A stretch of DNA of 64,000 bases from Amycolatopsis xylanica (GCF_900107045.1 NZ_FNON01000002.1:1178001-1242000), one strand, 5' to 3'; positions 6,383 through 15,786 are shown, counted from the first letter of the stretch. Numbers and translations are program-made. Notes: a model not told the origin generated them from the letters alone.

Positions 6383-8173
6383 TCACCCCTTCGGACTAAC
6401 GGCGGCCCAGGCTCGCCGGGGGTCCAGATCGAGCGGACGCGGGTCGGGATCGGGGCGCAGACGTCGCAGCAAAAGCTGCTGGACCAGCGCGGATCGGTGT
6501 TCGCCGCGGGCCACCTGCAGCCAGAAGAGGTGATCTTCGAGGCCTTCGAGCATCGGCTCCTCGGTCCAGCCGCCCAGCGTGTCGACCAGCGATCGTCGCA
6601 CCAGATAGCCGCTGCCGAGGTACGGGAGCGTCCGCAGCCGCCGCTCCTCGGGCGGCAGCGCGCCGACCAGGCCGTCGACCGGATCGCCGACCGGCGCGTG
6701 CACGACGTCGACCCCGTCGGCCGCCGCCACGAACCGCTCCAGCAGGTGCCTGGACGCGCGCATGCCGCCGTCGAGCACGAGCAGCATCGACGCGGACGAG
6801 CGCTCCAACAGAATGTTTCGCGTGAAACCACGGCCCAGTGGCCGCTCGTTGAGCAGCAGGTCATACGGCCGCGGTGCGGGCCAAGGCGAGACGCCGTCCT
6901 CGCCAACGAGCACCCGCTTCGGCAGCATGGTGCCGGTCAGCAGGTCCGTGACCAGGTCATCCGGGTCGACTTCGCCGGGACGGCGCACGATCAGCACGTC
7001 GACATCGGCGTGCGCTGAGTCCGCGAACAGGTGCGAACCCGAAGCGGGCACCCAGCGCCGCTCGGCGAGCCGCCGCGCGGCCGCCGCACGCTGCGCGAGC
7101 TGACCGGCCTGCGCAGTCGCCCGCGCGGTGACCGGCGCGCCCATCGACCGGTCGCCCGCGAAGCGCGCGTCCCAGGACGGGGTGTCGATCGCCATGGCGT
7201 TCTCCGGCGAGCGAAGGCTGTTCGCGTGCGCCCGCGCCGCGTCCACGCTGACCGCCGGGGCGGTGCCGTTGACCAGCGAAGACGCCAGCTCGATCAGCAT
7301 CCGGGCCGAACCGGCCATGTCGAGCGTCTTCACGAACTCGTACGCGGCCATCCGCAGGTGCCGCTCGCGTTCGGGCTCGGCGGCCATCGCCGCGGCGACC
7401 GCGCCGAGCGAGTCCGGCCTGGCGATCACCAGGTGCTCACCGGGGATCATCGGCTCGACGTCGATCGAGGTCTCGGTGATGACGACACAGCCGTTGGACA
7501 TCGCTTCGAGCGTGCGCACCCATTCGAGGGTCTGCTTCTGCTCGCGGTGCAGATTGAGGATGAACCGCGAGGCGGCGAGGTGCTCGAGCTTCGCCTTGCC
7601 AGGCAGGAAGTCGACGCGCGCGGTCGCCATCATCTCGTGCGGCGGCGTCAGCAGCCGGGTGCGCAGGCCCGCGAGGTCACGCGCGTACGAGGCGAGCAGC
7701 TTGGAGCGGCGTCGCTCGGCCGTGGCGAGGTAGGTGACGTCGATGTCGCGCGTGCTGTCGGGGTCGCCGCCCCAGAGGTCCCACAGCGGGCTGTAGCCCA
7801 GCTGGAAGTGCTCGACCTTGATGCCGCGGCGGTTCAGCTCGGCCGTCGAGTCGTGGTTGATGTCGACGGCCCCACCCAGGCCCTGCACCAGCGCGGCGTT
7901 GCGCTCGAAGGTGTCCGTGCCGGGGTGTTCGACGCAGAAACCGATCGTGCGGCGGCACTGCTCGGCGCTGGGGAAGTCCGCGTCGGGCGCGACCACGAAG
8001 TACTCATGGGGGACGACGACGTAGACCGTGTCGGGCTCGGCTTCGGGAAACCGGCCGACGACCGACCGGGCGCGGCCGCCCGCCGACCGCACCGCGTCGG
8101 CGACGACCTCGAGCAGCTCTTCCATGAACGCCGAGCCACCCTCGGCGGAGACGAAGCAGAGATCAGCGCTCAC
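6383..8173 (-). CDS. Two-part glycosyltransferase (CgeB-like plus GT2-like C-terminus)
   Basis: 596 residues. The N-terminal ~300 resemble CgeB-type GT-B transferases (segments DVTYLATAERRRSKLL and EAMSNGCVVITETSIDVEP). From about residue 380 the protein looks GT2-like, with a nucleotide-sugar-type stretch (VLVLDGGMRASRHLLERF read as LLVLDGGMRASR) and a late GLEDHLFWLQ acidic motif. It is the last gene of a three-gene operon; its ATG overlaps the stop of the coiled-coil gene. It probably acts on a surface glycan. Donor and acceptor cannot be assigned. Confidence 0.75.
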   Translation of the reverse strand: MSADLCFVSAEGGSAFMEELLEVVADAVRSAGGRARSVVGRFPEAEPDTVYVVVPHEYFVVAPDADFPSAEQCRRTIGFCVEHPGTDTFERNAALVQGLGGAVDINHDSTAELNRRGIKVEHFQLGYSPLWDLWGGDPDSTRDIDVTYLATAERRRSKLLASYARDLAGLRTRLLTPPHEMMATARVDFLPGKAKLEHLAASRFILNLHREQKQTLEWVRTLEAMSNGCVVITETSIDVEPMIPGEHLVIARPDSLGAVAAAMAAEPERERHLRMAAYEFVKTLDMAGSARMLIELASSLVNGTAPAVSVDAARAHANSLRSPENAMAIDTPSWDARFAGDRSMGAPVTARATAQAGQLAQRAAAARRLAERRWVPASGSHLFADSAHADVDVLIVRRPGEVDPDDLVTDLLTGTMLPKRVLVGEDGVSPWPAPRPYDLLLNERPLGRGFTRNILLERSSASMLLVLDGGMRASRHLLERFVAAADGVDVVHAPVGDPVDGLVGALPPEERRLRTLPYLGSGYLVRRSLVDTLGGWTEEPMLEGLEDHLFWLQVARGEHRSALVQQLLLRRLRPDPDPRPLDLDPRRAWAAVSPKG

Positions 8174-8547
8174 GGCCGGTCCATCTTCTTGCGGACCGCG
8201 CGCAGCGGCGCGGTGACGCGCCAGCTGACCGTGCGGTGCGTGGCGTCCAGCTCACGGGCCATTTCGGCGGCGCGGCGCTCGGCCTCGAACAGGCGCTGGC
8301 GCTCGGGCGTCTGGTCACCGGTGACGTCGAAGCCCGCCGCCTCGGCGCCGCCAGCGGACAGCACGAGCTCGGCGTCTAGCAGCGCGAGGCGCATCTTGTC
8401 GCGCTCTTCGCGGGTCGCGGCCAGCTCGGCGCGCAGCGAAGCACGCTCCTGGCGCAGCACGGCCAGGTCGGCTGCCAGCGCCTCGGCGCGGTCGGAGATC
8501 TCCTTGTGCTCGGCGCGCAGCTTGGTGATCTCTTCGTGCTCAGACAT
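8170..8547 (-). CDS. Coiled-coil protein of the glycosyltransferase operon
   Basis: 125 residues, almost all charged helix (EEITKLRAEHKEISDRAEAL onward) with heptad-like Leu/Ala spacing, ending in VSWRVTAPLRAVRKKMDRP. That SWR-TAPLR tail is a common end of coiled-coil segments attached to polysaccharide glycosyltransferases. It overlaps both neighbours by a few bases (8540-8547 and 8170-8173). It is likely a scaffold or membrane-association subunit of the two transferases, which is inference from context. Confidence 0.7.
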   Translation of the reverse strand: MSEHEEITKLRAEHKEISDRAEALAADLAVLRQERASLRAELAATREERDKMRLALLDAELVLSAGGAEAAGFDVTGDQTPERQRLFEAERRAAEMARELDATHRTVSWRVTAPLRAVRKKMDRP

Positions 8548-10441
8548 GGTGACCCCTGGCGAGTTCGGTCAGGATGTGGGAAAAGTCGCGGGCGTAACCG
8601 GATGGGTCGAGCCAGGGTTCGAGCTTCTCGTACGCGGCCTTCGCCATCTCGCGCCTGCGCGCGGGCGTCGCGTCCAGCGCGCGGAGCAGCGCCGCCGCCA
8701 TCGCGTCGACGTCGTTGGTCTCGAAGAGCCAGCCGGTCTCGCCGTCGGTAATCATCTCGCGCGCGCCGAACACGTCGGTCGCGGCGACCGGCACCCCACA
8801 GCAGACGGCTTCGAGGATCGACCGCGGCAGCGACTCGATGTCCGAGCTGTTCACGAACAGGTCGGCGGCCTGAATCCAGCGCAGCGGCTCCGGCGTCACC
8901 GGGATCAGCTTGACCACGTCTTCCAGCCCGGCGCGCTCGACGGTGTCCTCGAGCGCGAGGCCGTAGGGCGACGGGTGGTGCCCGACGATGTTGAGCTTGG
9001 CGTTCGGGTGGATCCGGTGGATCCGCTGCATGGCGCTGATCAGCGGGCCGTTGCCCTTGCGGGACTCGACGATGCCCAGGTTGATCATGACGAAGTCGTC
9101 CGGCGAGAAGCCGAGCGTCTGCCGGGCCTGACGCCGCGTCTCACCGCGGGTGCGGCCCTTGAACTTGTGCATCGGCGTGCCGTAGCGGACGGTCTGGCAC
9201 CGCTCCGGCTTGCTGTACGGCAGGAACATCTCGCGCGTGGCGTCCGCGACGAAGATCAGCTTGTCCGCTTCGCCGAGCGCGCTGACCCAGCGCTGCCAGA
9301 CCGCGTTCGGCGGCTTCGCCGGTCCCCAGTTCTGGTACGCGAACGTCGGCAGCTCGAAGCTCTCGTGGATGACCCACGCGGTCGGCAGGCCGGCGCGCTT
9401 GGCCGCGTCCGCGCCGACGAACCCGCCGAGCGTGTTGACCAGCGCGACCCCGGCGCCGGAGCACTTCGCGAACCGGGCCATCTCGGCGACGTGGCCTTCA
9501 TAGCCCGGCACGGTCTGATAGCGGTAATGCGTGGTCACGTGCACGGGGATGCCCAGCTCGGCGCAGTCCGCGCGCAGCGGGCCATCGGTCTCGCTGACCA
9601 GGCTGATCTGCCAGTCGTGCTCCTTGACCATGCGCGTCAGTAGTTCCTGCAGCCACAGCTGACCGCCGCCGACGCCGAGGCTGTGCGTGAAGACCAGCAG
9701 ATGCTTCGGGTCGGTCTGGACGTGCACACGCGCCATCGCCTTGGCCGTGTCGCCCGCCAGCTCGTCGGCGAGCTCCGCGTCGTCGAGGTCGGCCTCGGGG
9801 TTGCGCAGCAGGAACGGCCGCTTGGCCGAGACGTGCTCGCCGACGCCATCGGTCCGGTAGCGGACGCGGATCGAGAGGTTCCGCTCCTCACCCGGCTCGA
9901 TGTCGATCGGCACCCAGGCCTCGAATCCGCTGACCCCGGCGTCGTCGAAGGCGGGGAACTCCTTGGCGACGTCCTCACGCGGCAGCCGCGTGCGCGCGCG
10001 AATGGTCCGGCCGCCCTCGACCATGACCTCGATCAGGCTCGGCGCGCGGCCGTCGAGCAGCGCCCAGCCGGTCACGTAGACGACCCGGCCCTCGGACACC
10101 TTCGTCGTCTTCGGCGCTTCCAGCTCACCGAGCCACAGCGGCTCTTCACCGGGCAGTACGCCGACGAAGAACGGGCTTTCGGTCAGCGTCTCGCCGTTCG
10201 GGCCCTCGACGACCACCTTCTGCGCGCCGGACGGCACCCAGCTGCTCGGCACCGCGCGGAATCCGAGCGCGCCGGCGGGCGCGCCGGGGCACGGCTCGGG
10301 GTGCAGGTTCGCCTCGACCTCGCCGAACTTGACGGTGACGTCGTCGACCCTGCTGACCCCACTCGTCCAGCCGCGTAGCTCGAAGAGATGGCCGACCGGC
10401 CGGTCCGGCGCCAGGATGGCGGCGGTGTAGAGGGTCATCAT
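8540..10441 (-). CDS. Glycosyltransferase family 4 with N-terminal beta-rich domain
   Basis: 633 residues. The first ~230 look like an immunoglobulin- or carbohydrate-binding-like beta region. The GT-B part starts near 240 (LLVFTHSLGVGGGQLWLQEL) and contains NLGIVESRKGNGPL and the GT4 donor-site stretch LEAVCCGVPVAATDVFGARE with ITDGETGWLFETND. It transfers a sugar from an activated donor and probably builds a surface polysaccharide or glycoprotein glycan. It is the first gene of the operon with 8170 and 6383. The start is ATG 10441. Confidence 0.82.
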   Translation of the reverse strand: MMTLYTAAILAPDRPVGHLFELRGWTSGVSRVDDVTVKFGEVEANLHPEPCPGAPAGALGFRAVPSSWVPSGAQKVVVEGPNGETLTESPFFVGVLPGEEPLWLGELEAPKTTKVSEGRVVYVTGWALLDGRAPSLIEVMVEGGRTIRARTRLPREDVAKEFPAFDDAGVSGFEAWVPIDIEPGEERNLSIRVRYRTDGVGEHVSAKRPFLLRNPEADLDDAELADELAGDTAKAMARVHVQTDPKHLLVFTHSLGVGGGQLWLQELLTRMVKEHDWQISLVSETDGPLRADCAELGIPVHVTTHYRYQTVPGYEGHVAEMARFAKCSGAGVALVNTLGGFVGADAAKRAGLPTAWVIHESFELPTFAYQNWGPAKPPNAVWQRWVSALGEADKLIFVADATREMFLPYSKPERCQTVRYGTPMHKFKGRTRGETRRQARQTLGFSPDDFVMINLGIVESRKGNGPLISAMQRIHRIHPNAKLNIVGHHPSPYGLALEDTVERAGLEDVVKLIPVTPEPLRWIQAADLFVNSSDIESLPRSILEAVCCGVPVAATDVFGAREMITDGETGWLFETNDVDAMAAALLRALDATPARRREMAKAAYEKLEPWLDPSGYARDFSHILTELARGHHV

Positions 10442-10482
10442 CTTCCTAGCTTGTCAGGTCCACGTGCTGGTCGAGTGCGTTT

Positions 10483-11790
10483 TCAGGAAGCGGGGAACGG
10501 CGTGAGCGTCTTCTTGACCGCGCGCTGGTAGCTGCCGCTCAGCGCCTTCTCGTCCTCGATCTTGTCGGTGGGGAACTGCTGGTCGATGCTGACCCGGATG
10601 ACGTTGTCGCCCGAGACCCAGGTGCCGCGGTAGATGCCGGAGGTGTCGCCGGTCTTCTTGTGCAGCGCGACCGACTCCGGCATCTCCGGCAGCGGCTCAG
10701 AGATCAGCGTGAACCCGTTCGCGGCCTGATAAGCGCGCAGCTGCTTGAGAAGCTCCGCCGCGGCAGTGGGGCTGCCGACCGGGATGACCATGACCGAGAT
10801 CTTCGCGGGCTGCGGGCCGAACTCGTCCGGCTGCTTCTGTGAGCCCTTCCAGGCGACCTCTTTGACGTTCGCCGCGGTCAGCAGGTCGACCTCGCCCTGC
10901 TCCAGCACGCTCGTGCCGACGAGCTGGCCGACGCCGAGCACGTTGTTCTTCGGGTCCGGCTCGCCGCTCGGGTTCGGGATCTTGTCGAGCAGAAGCTCCA
11001 TCGGCGACTTCTGCTTGGGCGGGGGCGCCGCCTGCGAAGTCGGGGCAGGCGCGTTGGTCTTCTCGGCCTCGGGGGTCTCGCCCGACGGCTTGAACAGGAA
11101 GTAACCGCCGACGCCGAGACCCGCGAGCACGAGCAGCGCGACCACGACCATCACGGCGATCTTGCCGCCCTTGCCACGGCCGGTGCGGTCCTCGAAGACC
11201 TCGGGACCCTGTTTCACCCATTCGGAACTGCCCGCCGGTGCGATCGGCGGGAAGTCGGAGCCACCCCACGGCGGCGTGACGTCCTGGTCAGGCGCGTTCC
11301 AGGCAGGCTGCTGCTGGTACTGCGGCTGCTGGAATCCGCCTGCGGGGGAGTGCGGCTGCGGGAAGCCACCGGCAGGCGAGTTGGGCACGACCTGGGTGCG
11401 GTTCGGGTCGGCGTGCTGCGGTTGCTGCTGCCAGGAGTTCACGACCTGCGTGCGCTCCGGCGCGACATCCGCGCTCGACACGATCTGCGTCGACTCCGCG
11501 TTGGGGTTGCCCTGCGGCGGGCTGACCGGCGCGATGATCTGCGTCGAGTCGGCCGAAGGCTGCGGCGGGTTCTGCTGCCCTTGCGGGGGCTGCGGCTGCT
11601 GATACTGCTGCTGCGCCGGCTGCTGGTACTGCTGTTGCTGGGGCTGCTGCGGCGCCTGCTGCTGACCGGAGTCGCCGTACGCGACGGCTGACGACAGCAC
11701 CTGGTCACGGCGGACGCGGTAGTCGTCGGCGGAGAGGCGGCCCGATGCGAGCTCCTCGTCCAGATTGCGCAGTTCCTCCTGCCAGGACAA
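10483..11790 (-). CDS. Membrane-anchored protein with N-terminal MSWQEEL module and Q/P-rich linker
   Basis: 435 residues from a TTG at 11790 (AGGGGG six bases upstream), chosen because the start aligns with its paralogue: (M)SWQEELRNLDEELASGRLS. A Gln/Pro-rich stretch follows (about 45-190), then one membrane helix (about 210-232) and a roughly 200-residue exterior domain. The exterior domain has a Thr/Pro/Lys-rich stalk. It lies 130 bp from the paralogous gene 11920-13005 in the same direction, so they are tandem duplicates. The N-terminal module is seen in actinobacterial envelope proteins of unknown function. Confidence 0.7.
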   Translation of the reverse strand: MSWQEELRNLDEELASGRLSADDYRVRRDQVLSSAVAYGDSGQQQAPQQPQQQQYQQPAQQQYQQPQPPQGQQNPPQPSADSTQIIAPVSPPQGNPNAESTQIVSSADVAPERTQVVNSWQQQPQHADPNRTQVVPNSPAGGFPQPHSPAGGFQQPQYQQQPAWNAPDQDVTPPWGGSDFPPIAPAGSSEWVKQGPEVFEDRTGRGKGGKIAVMVVVALLVLAGLGVGGYFLFKPSGETPEAEKTNAPAPTSQAAPPPKQKSPMELLLDKIPNPSGEPDPKNNVLGVGQLVGTSVLEQGEVDLLTAANVKEVAWKGSQKQPDEFGPQPAKISVMVIPVGSPTAAAELLKQLRAYQAANGFTLISEPLPEMPESVALHKKTGDTSGIYRGTWVSGDNVIRVSIDQQFPTDKIEDEKALSGSYQRAVKKTLTPFPAS

Positions 11791-11919
11791 GGCAAGCCCC
11801 CTTATCTTTTAGTGCCCAGACGGCGCACTCCCGGCCGTCGTGATACCACTTAGTACGGTGACGTGAGCATTGTGCACGTCCACGCCGTGGCGCGCAGGCG
11901 CGGGTCCAATCGTGACCTG

Positions 11920-13005
11920 CTACTTCCCCGGCAGTGTTTTCTGGATCTCCGCCACCGTCTTGGCCAGCCGCTGGTTGAGCGCGGCGGGGTTCCCGTCGAG
12001 TGCCTGCGAGACCCACGCGGTCACCGCGAGATCCCCGGAGACGTACCCGGTCCCGCTCATCTGCCCGTTGGCGTTCTTCCCGGTCAGCGCGGACAAGGCG
12101 CCCACCTTCTGCTCCTTGAGCCCGCTGCCGAGCGAGTTGTCACGCAGGTACTTGAGGATCGCGGCGGCGTCGGCCGGGTTCTTCGCCGGAATGACCAGGA
12201 TCAAGTACCCGTTCGAGCCATCGGCCGAGCCGCGGAAGACCACCTCGGTCACGCCTTTGGTACCGAAGAACTCGGCGGCTTCCTTCGAGTAATGCCCCAG
12301 CTCGGCGCCCTTCGCGACGGACATGATCGAGTTGTCCTTGTCGGGCGTGCCGGGCAGCACGGGCAGCTTGTCCTCGAGCGTCGGCTCCTTGACGCTGTTG
12401 CTCGGCGCACTGCTGGTCGGCACCGCCGGAACCGGGCTGGGCACGGGCGGCGCGGCGGTGTCCTCGGTCTTGCCGCTGTCGAACCACCACACCCCGCCCA
12501 CGATCAAGGCGAGCACCAGCAGCACCCCGACCGCCAGAAAAGCCCAAACCGGCTTACGCCTGTTCTTGAGCGGCGCGGGCCGGAATCCGTCCTCGATGGG
12601 CGGCGGAGGCGGCGCCGCGTGCCGAGGCGCCGCGATCGGCGGAATCGGCTGCACGGCCGCATGCACGATGGTCGGCTGGTCGAACGGGTTCGGATACGCG
12701 ATCGTCTCGGTCGGCCGCTGATCGGCCGGACTGGGCGCGGTCGTCCGCCGCCCATTGGTCAACGCCTCGTGCAACGGCTTCGGCGGTTCAGCCCGCGGAG
12801 CAGCATGCCCCGGATTCGCGCTCTGCCATCCCTGCTGCTGCCGCTCACCGGCAGGCCGCCGCAACGGCGAGGCGACCGGCGAAGGTGAACCCCCACCCGA
12901 AGCACCCGCGAGCAGCTCATCACGAAGCTTCCGGTGCTGATCGTGACTGAGCTTGCCGGCGGCCAGTTCGGCATCCAGCCGTCGCAGCTCTTCCTGCCAG
13001 CTCAT
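11920..13005 (-). CDS. Paralogue of the MSWQEEL membrane protein
   Basis: 361 residues: MSWQEELRRLDAELAAGKLS, a Pro-rich cytoplasmic linker (about 35-165), one membrane helix (about 166-187: VWAFLAVGVLLVLALIVGG), a Ser/Pro stalk, and an exterior domain ending KTVAEIQKTLPGK. The exterior domain shares segments with the neighbour (EVVFRGSADGS and VMVIPVGS-like LILVIPAKNPADAAAILKYL). The ATG at 13005 has AGGGGG upstream. Function unknown; a surface or signalling role is possible. Confidence 0.7.
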   Translation of the reverse strand: MSWQEELRRLDAELAAGKLSHDQHRKLRDELLAGASGGGSPSPVASPLRRPAGERQQQGWQSANPGHAAPRAEPPKPLHEALTNGRRTTAPSPADQRPTETIAYPNPFDQPTIVHAAVQPIPPIAAPRHAAPPPPPIEDGFRPAPLKNRRKPVWAFLAVGVLLVLALIVGGVWWFDSGKTEDTAAPPVPSPVPAVPTSSAPSNSVKEPTLEDKLPVLPGTPDKDNSIMSVAKGAELGHYSKEAAEFFGTKGVTEVVFRGSADGSNGYLILVIPAKNPADAAAILKYLRDNSLGSGLKEQKVGALSALTGKNANGQMSGTGYVSGDLAVTAWVSQALDGNPAALNQRLAKTVAEIQKTLPGK

Positions 13006-13259
13006 GGACCAACCCCCTGCCCTCGTGGGGCCACAGTGTTACACGGCGCTTCCCGCACGCGACGCGCTCGGTTCCGCGGCGTGCGCCAGCAGTATGTCGT
13101 GCCCCAGCCCCCGGCGACACGGTCCTTTTCCCGCCCCGCCCACCCGGCCGCCCACTCCGCACGAACGTGACAAGGGCGGCTTTCGCCCGGTCGACAACTC
13201 GCGTATTGACGGTGGGTGATGAACCCTGCGCGAAGCGTAGGTACGACGGAGGGAAGAAA

Positions 13260-13560
13260 ATGCCTGAGCGTGCTGGCTGGAGCCAGCTTCGGGACGAGCG
13301 GATGGGCCGAACCCGGAGCGGCCGAGGCCTACGAGGCGACTCGGCTTGCCTTCGAGCTGGGCAAGACGGTCCGAGAACTGCGCGACCACCGCGGTTGGAC
13401 CCAGGCGCAGCTCGCGGAGGCCGCGCGGATGACCCAGCCCGCTATCGCCCGGTTCGAAGCGGGCGGCACGGTGCCGACGATCCCAGTCCTTGAACGGCTT
13501 GCCAGCGCACTGGGGGCCGAGTTGATCGTGCGGTTGTCGCCGCGATCATCGGTGGCGTGA
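13260..13560 (+). CDS. HigA-like XRE antitoxin/regulator, apparently frameshifted
   Basis: The ATG at 13260 has a strong site (GGAGGG) and starts MPERAGWSQLRDERM. The conserved continuation AEPGAAEAYEATRLAFELG is found one frame over. A single extra G in GGG (13304-13306) explains the break. The second part holds the XRE domain (VRELRDHRGWTQAQLAEAARM and MTQPAIARFEAGGTVPTIP). An uninterrupted frame from ATG 13216 exists, but its first ~30 residues do not fit the family. No HigB-type toxin is next to it. It may be a pseudogene or a homopolymer error. Confidence 0.6.
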
Positions 13561-13619
13561 CTCGCGATCAGTCCGTCGCCTTTGGATGTGACGCGATCTC
13601 CGCGTTTCGCGGGCATCCG

Positions 13620-14078
13620 TCACCCGTCCACCGGAGGCGCGACCGGTCCGAGATCGTCACCAAGCGGTTCGGAAAGCCGTCGCGCGAGCTTCGGGTCGGC
13701 GTGGATCGCCGCGGTACTGCGCCATTCCCTGACCGTCTGCTCCAGTACGGACCACTGGCCCAACTCCGCGGATGCCTGAAAGGCCCTGGCGAAGTCGGAC
13801 ACGAACTGTGCGCGTTCCTCTTCGGGAAGGACGTCCACCCAGGGAAACTCGTCGAGCAGGGCCTTCGCCGCGATATCCGCTGGCAGGTGGGCAAGCACGT
13901 TCCGGAGTGCCCGCGCGGCTGAAACAGCGCCCTCGGCCGCCGAACTCGCGCGGTCCTCGCGGGTGAGCAGCAGCGCGGCACCATCACGACGCCGAACCCG
14001 CACGTCGCCGCTGTCGGCAAGCGCGGCGACACTCTTCGGGTCGCGCTGGAGCTCACTCCACTGCACTTCGGTAGTCAC
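13620..14078 (-). CDS. Phd-like (prevent-host-death) / DUF6247-like protein
   Basis: 152 residues. The N-terminus (WSELQRDPKSVAALADSGDV, then VRVRRRDGAALLLTREDR) is like Phd/YefM antitoxins, which bind DNA and block a toxin. The C-terminal part (FARAFQASAELGQWSVLEQT) resembles a short actinobacterial family of unknown role. It is convergent with the HigA-like gene and has no visible toxin partner. A palindrome 8 bp upstream of the start suggests autoregulation. Confidence 0.65.
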   Translation of the reverse strand: MTTEVQWSELQRDPKSVAALADSGDVRVRRRDGAALLLTREDRASSAAEGAVSAARALRNVLAHLPADIAAKALLDEFPWVDVLPEEERAQFVSDFARAFQASAELGQWSVLEQTVREWRSTAAIHADPKLARRLSEPLGDDLGPVAPPVDG

Positions 14079-14085
14079 CTCTCAA

Positions 14086-14103
14086 TTCTGAACTTTTTCA
14101 GAA
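14086..14103. promoter_or_regulatory. Palindromic operator upstream of the Phd-like gene
   Basis: TTCTGAA, a CTTT spacer, then TTCAGAA form a perfect 7-bp dyad, 8 bp before the start at 14078. Antitoxin-type proteins usually bind such sites in their own promoter. Confidence 0.45.
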
Positions 14104-14245
14104 GTCTCCGCAAGTCTAACTGACCACCCTGTAAGTGATAACGAAGGGTGATCGCCGCGAACGGTGGGTAGCATGGCTGGAATCGGACAGTTCAACCGAC
14201 CTTCGTACGTAGTCGGGTGATCACCGCCGCTGACACGCTCTGCTT

Positions 14246-15748
14246 ATGAGAGTTCTCGCTACGTTGACAGCAGGCCTGTTGATGGTTCTCACCGTCCAAG
14301 GCACCGCCACCGCAGCCCAGAGCACTGAGCAGCCCGCTCTTTCCGCGGCCGACAAGAACGTGAAGCTGCGCAACACCCTGCCCGGCACCGAGCGGGCGAT
14401 CTCGATCGCGTTCGCCGAGTACGGGCGCAAGGACGTCGCCTTCGTGAGCGGCGAGTTCGGTTTGAAGACCTTCGACGTGACCGACGTCGAGCATCCGAAG
14501 TTCCTCGATCACCTGACCAAGCAGGAGATGGCGCTGCCGGGTGACGACCCGAGCCAGCGGTTCTGGGAGAACGAGGACGTCAACGTCGACCCGAAGCGCA
14601 AGCTGGTCTTCCTCGCCCGCGAGGTCAACTCGTTCGGGCGGAAGCTGCCGGGTGACCGGCCGACCGGGAACTACCTGGTCTCGGCCGCGGACCCGGCGAA
14701 CCTGGAGCTGCTGGGCTTCCATCGGCAGAACACCGGGCACACGACCACGTGCATCAACGACTGCCAGTACCTGTGGACGGCCGGGCTGGACCGGTCGGAC
14801 GCGAAGACCGGGCGGATCTTCGTCACGGACATCCGCGATCCGCGCAACCCCAAGGAACTGCCGGTCTCCGTCGACGTCCGCGGCACGCCGGGGCAGGGCA
14901 AGATCACGCATGACGTGCAGGTCGACGCTCTGGGCATCGCCTGGGTCGCCGGCGACGACGGCACCCGTGGCTACTGGACCGATGGCTGGCACAAGGATCC
15001 GCTGACCGGAAAGGTGCGCTGGGCGACCGCGGCCGACCCGGTCCCGTACGCGGGTGGCGCCGTGCCGAAGATCGACATGCCGACCTCGTTCACGCACAAC
15101 TCGTTCCGCCCGGTCGGCCGGACGCTGGCCGACGGGCCGAAGCCGTCGGCGGCCAACCCACCCGGCAGCCTGCTGCTGCACACCGAAGAGGCGTTCGGCT
15201 CGTCGACGTGCAAGGACCAGGGCCGGTTCGTGATCTCGTCGCTCAAGGGCACCGAGCACGGCGAAGGCTGGGGCACCAAGCCCGCCGAGATGAAGACCGT
15301 CGGCGTGTGGAGCCCTGACGACCAGGAAGGCACCATTCCCGGCGACGTCACCTGCTCCGCGCACTACTTCGACGTGCAGAAGCGGATCGTCGCCTATTCC
15401 TGGTACGAGCAGGGCACCCGGTTCCTCGACATTTCGAACCCGGCCAAGCCGATCCAGATCGCTTACTGGCGACCGGAAGCCGCGATCTCGTGGGCGCCCT
15501 ACTGGCACAAGAACAACGTGTTCATCGCCGACCTCCAGCGCGGCGTGGAGATCGTTTCGCTCACTAAGGGCGCTTATGACGCGCAGGACAGCGGCACCAA
15601 CGTCCAGCTCGTCTCGACGCCTGGCAAGGCGAAGCCCGGAAAGCCCGCGCGGCAACGCCTGCCGCTCGCGCCGGACCCTGACTTCGGCTGGGCCTGCCCG
15701 ATGCTCGCCGGGCGTGAAGGCGACTGCTCGCCGGGCGCCTGCTGCTGA
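14246..15748 (+). CDS. Secreted LVIVD-repeat (beta-propeller-like) protein
   Basis: 500 residues with an Ala-rich signal peptide (MRVLATLTAGLLMVLTVQGT, cleavage near residue 24). Repeated blocks such as FGLKTFDVTDVEHPKFLDHL, IFVTDIRDPRNPKEL and TRFLDISNPAKPIQIAYW are LVIVD repeats, expected to fold as a beta-propeller. The C-terminus CSPGACC is Cys-rich. It is exported, and its activity is not known. The start is ATG 14246. It is a single gene, ended by a strong hairpin. Confidence 0.82.
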   Translation: MRVLATLTAGLLMVLTVQGTATAAQSTEQPALSAADKNVKLRNTLPGTERAISIAFAEYGRKDVAFVSGEFGLKTFDVTDVEHPKFLDHLTKQEMALPGDDPSQRFWENEDVNVDPKRKLVFLAREVNSFGRKLPGDRPTGNYLVSAADPANLELLGFHRQNTGHTTTCINDCQYLWTAGLDRSDAKTGRIFVTDIRDPRNPKELPVSVDVRGTPGQGKITHDVQVDALGIAWVAGDDGTRGYWTDGWHKDPLTGKVRWATAADPVPYAGGAVPKIDMPTSFTHNSFRPVGRTLADGPKPSAANPPGSLLLHTEEAFGSSTCKDQGRFVISSLKGTEHGEGWGTKPAEMKTVGVWSPDDQEGTIPGDVTCSAHYFDVQKRIVAYSWYEQGTRFLDISNPAKPIQIAYWRPEAAISWAPYWHKNNVFIADLQRGVEIVSLTKGAYDAQDSGTNVQLVSTPGKAKPGKPARQRLPLAPDPDFGWACPMLAGREGDCSPGACC

Positions 15749-15758
15749 CAAAACCGCT

Positions 15759-15786
15759 GGGAGCCCTCGTTTCGGCGAGGGCTCCC
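15759..15786 (+). terminator. Intrinsic-type terminator after the LVIVD gene
   Basis: GGGAGCCCTCG, loop TTTCGG, CGAGGGCTCCC: a perfect 11-bp stem 10 bp after the stop. There is no long T run, as is common in high-GC actinomycetes. Confidence 0.85.
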
